From contig CAKSJF010000100.1 of NCBI GenBank assembly GCA_934462945.1, forward strand, positions 1 through 6,097: a stretch of 6,097 nt of DNA, in the 5' to 3' direction. The position numbers and the translations under genes are program-made. Below the pieces are notes generated by a model, which was not told where the DNA came from, did no database searches, and worked only from the letters and a program-made list of their open reading frames with translations. The stretch comes from an uncultured Clostridia bacterium. Lineage in GTDB: Bacteria > Bacillota > Clostridia > UBA1381. Positions 4,235-6,097 of the stretch are shown here, in pieces (the stretch's first letter is position 1; every line of letters starts with the position of its first letter).

Positions 4235-6097
4235 ATGGATTTTTCAAAAACAAATTCCACCTGGCTTTGGAACAGTCTGGATTTTCAATCGGTCAATCAG
4301 TTTGCCGCCTTTCGGCAGGATGTTGTTTTCTCCCCAAACGAATCGGCAAAGCTTTACATCAGCTGTGACACAAATTATTGTGTATGGCTCAACGGTCATT
4401 TCATTTCTACCGGACAGTATCTTGCATATCCGCGTAACAAATTTTATGATATGTTAGAGCTATCCAGGTATGCAAAACCTGGAAAAAATATACTTGCTAT
4501 TTTAGTACATTATCAGGGAATTGACACCTCATGCTATAAAACCGGGACACCCGGGTTAATTTATGCAATCCGTCATGCAGATGGCTGGATTTCCAATCAA
4601 GATGCCATGACCGGAGAGGGCAGCGGTTTTCAAAGCGGAGAACAGCAACTCATCACGCTGCAATTAGGTCCAACGCTTGCGTATGATGCAGGAAAGGAAA
4701 CCGCATGGAAAACAGATTCTCTTGATTCTACCTGGAAACCGGCTGTGAAGCTTGATTTTTGCAAGTATTTACCGAAAATCATAGAAAAACGTCCCATCCA
4801 AAAGCTGGATCTTTCTATGCATTCTCCCTCGCATCTGATTGCCGCCGGTCAGTTTATTGATCAGCTGGACGAAACCCACCCGGCAGCAGAACGGATGCAG
4901 GCAGCTTATTTTTCTGCAAAATCTCTCTTTTTCAATTCCTTTAAAACCATTTCAGAGAACAATACCTATCTGATTTTTGATTTGGAGAGAGAAACCTCCG
5001 GATATTTGGAATTAGATCTTGATTTAGAAGAAAACGGAACGGCTGATCTGGAGATTGGATACGGAGAGCATTTAGAGAGCCTGCGCGTGCGCTCTTACAT
5101 AGATGGACGCTGTTTTACTCTGAGCTACCGTGCAAAACCGGGGAAAAATCAATTCACCCATTATTTTCGGCGGATTGCCGGGCGGTATTTACAGGTTTGC
5201 ATCCGGAATCTAACCGGTACGCTAAAAATCAACCGCGTTGGACTGCAAATTGCACATTATCCGGTCAAATGTAAACCCATGCCGCCATTAACTGATTCTT
5301 TAGACCGGAAAATCTATGAAACCTCTATTGCGACTCTGGTGGAATGTATGCATGAGCATTATGAGGACTGCCCATGGCGCGAACAGTCGCTCTATGCCAT
5401 GGACTCCAGAAGTCAGGCGCTTTTCGGCTATGCTGCATTCGGCAACTATGAGTTTGCAAAAGCATCGATCAGACTTTTGGGCAGCTCTCTGCGCGAGGAT
5501 GGATTTTTGGATTTATGCGCACCGAGCAGGATTGATGTTACCATTCCATGCTTTTCTATGATGTGGATTGTGTTTGCTGCGGAATATGTTCGTTACAGTC
5601 AGGACTTGCGCTATGCGCACGAGGCACAAAAAACAGCAAAAATTATGCTCGACTGTTATTTCTCCAGAATGGAAAATCATCTGCTCCCCACTCCGGCAGA
5701 TAAAAAATATTGGAATTTCTATGATTGGGAGGATGGTCTGATCGGAGCAGATACATATCACCGTTTTGATGTTCTTTTGCAGCTGTTTTTCGCGTATGCC
5801 TTGCAGCATGCGATAGAGCTTGCAGAAATCACCGGATCAAGGGAATTGAAAAAAGAATGGACAAACAGGAAAAACGAATTAAAACATGCGGTAAATGAAG
5901 CGTTTTATGAGGAAAAAAAGGGATTATACCGAACCTTTTTAGATCAGGAGCATACATGTGAGCTGGCACAGGCATTAGCAATCCTGACCGGCTTTGCCCC
6001 CTCTCCGGCAAAGCTAAGCCAGATTTTGGCACAGAAAAACGATCTTGTTCCGACAACATTATCCAGCTGTCTCTTTAAATATATGGCACTGTTAAAG
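4235..6097 (+). CDS. GH78-like alpha-L-rhamnosidase (partial, runs off right edge)
   Basis: The frame is open from the ATG at 4235 to the last base: 621 complete codons and no stop. The ATG has GGAGGT eight bases upstream and a consensus promoter. Alpha-L-rhamnosidases remove terminal L-rhamnose from pectic oligosaccharides or glycosides. The family signature is DCPWREQSLYAMD at residues 378-390. D378, E383 and D390 keep the spacing of Asp567, Glu572 and Asp579 of the Bacillus enzyme RhaB, and the Glu is the likely general acid. YWNFYDWEDGL at 492-502 is a further six-hairpin marker. The N-terminal part is beta-rich, with VWLNG at 50-54 and a second beta region near 280-350. The six-hairpin domain begins around 355 and is incomplete, so the catalytic base Glu expected further on is outside the window. 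The usual GD in the signature is MD here. No signal peptide is seen, so a cytoplasmic enzyme is likely. Confidence 0.88.
   Translation, partial: MDFSKTNSTWLWNSLDFQSVNQFAAFRQDVVFSPNESAKLYISCDTNYCVWLNGHFISTGQYLAYPRNKFYDMLELSRYAKPGKNILAILVHYQGIDTSCYKTGTPGLIYAIRHADGWISNQDAMTGEGSGFQSGEQQLITLQLGPTLAYDAGKETAWKTDSLDSTWKPAVKLDFCKYLPKIIEKRPIQKLDLSMHSPSHLIAAGQFIDQLDETHPAAERMQAAYFSAKSLFFNSFKTISENNTYLIFDLERETSGYLELDLDLEENGTADLEIGYGEHLESLRVRSYIDGRCFTLSYRAKPGKNQFTHYFRRIAGRYLQVCIRNLTGTLKINRVGLQIAHYPVKCKPMPPLTDSLDRKIYETSIATLVECMHEHYEDCPWREQSLYAMDSRSQALFGYAAFGNYEFAKASIRLLGSSLREDGFLDLCAPSRIDVTIPCFSMMWIVFAAEYVRYSQDLRYAHEAQKTAKIMLDCYFSRMENHLLPTPADKKYWNFYDWEDGLIGADTYHRFDVLLQLFFAYALQHAIELAEITGSRELKKEWTNRKNELKHAVNEAFYEEKKGLYRTFLDQEHTCELAQALAILTGFAPSPAKLSQILAQKNDLVPTTLSSCLFKYMALLK

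Noticed and set aside
4093..4368. Plus-strand 91-codon open frame crossing the rhamnosidase start
   Set aside because: It begins upstream of the promoter and runs out of frame through the start of the GH78 gene.
5513..6059. Two minus-strand open frames opposite the rhamnosidase
   Set aside because: They are antisense shadows of the GH78 coding frame, with no ribosome binding site or recognisable domain.

Overview
The window looks like a carbohydrate-utilisation locus from a Gram-positive anaerobe of the Clostridia, most likely a gut or rumen Lachnospiraceae. The reasons are moderate GC, strong AGGAGG-type ribosome binding sites, a consensus sigma-A promoter, and proteins that read like pectin- and rhamnogalacturonan-degrading enzymes of that group. 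The taxonomic call is an inference, because no marker gene is present.

Layout from left to right. Positions 1-145 are non-coding and hold nested inverted repeats. Positions 146-1762 (-) encode an ADP-ribosylglycohydrolase-fold protein with an added C-terminal module. Positions 1766-3281 (-) encode a GH105-type unsaturated glycuronyl hydrolase. Its stop codon is one base from the start of the ADP-ribosylglycohydrolase-like gene, so the two form a tightly coupled operon. Positions 3282-3439 hold a large, well-folding inverted repeat. Positions 3440-4012 (-) encode the C-terminal part of an AraC-family regulator. Its family homology seems to continue in frame to about 4099 without a normal start codon, so the gene appears to have lost its N-terminus. 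Positions 4100-4234 are a divergent control region with an excellent forward promoter, a plausible reverse promoter, and two 16-bp direct repeats exactly 20 bp apart. From 4235 (+) a GH78-like alpha-L-rhamnosidase runs off the right edge of the window. It is open for 621 codons and has no stop in the window.

Working model (inference). None of the three enzymes has a visible signal peptide, so they probably act in the cytoplasm on imported oligosaccharides. Lyase-cut rhamnogalacturonan carries a 4,5-unsaturated galacturonate at its non-reducing end. GH105 would remove that sugar, and the rhamnosidase would remove the exposed rhamnose. The ADP-ribosylglycohydrolase-like protein would act on a related glycoside or conjugate, and its true substrate is unknown. 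The AraC-type protein, or an intact relative elsewhere, would bind the direct repeats and switch both arms on.

The points most worth a second look are the ADP-ribosylglycohydrolase-like enzyme with its changed metal-site residues and sugar-operon context, the phased direct repeats, the headless AraC regulator, and the folded element between araC and the GH105 gene.
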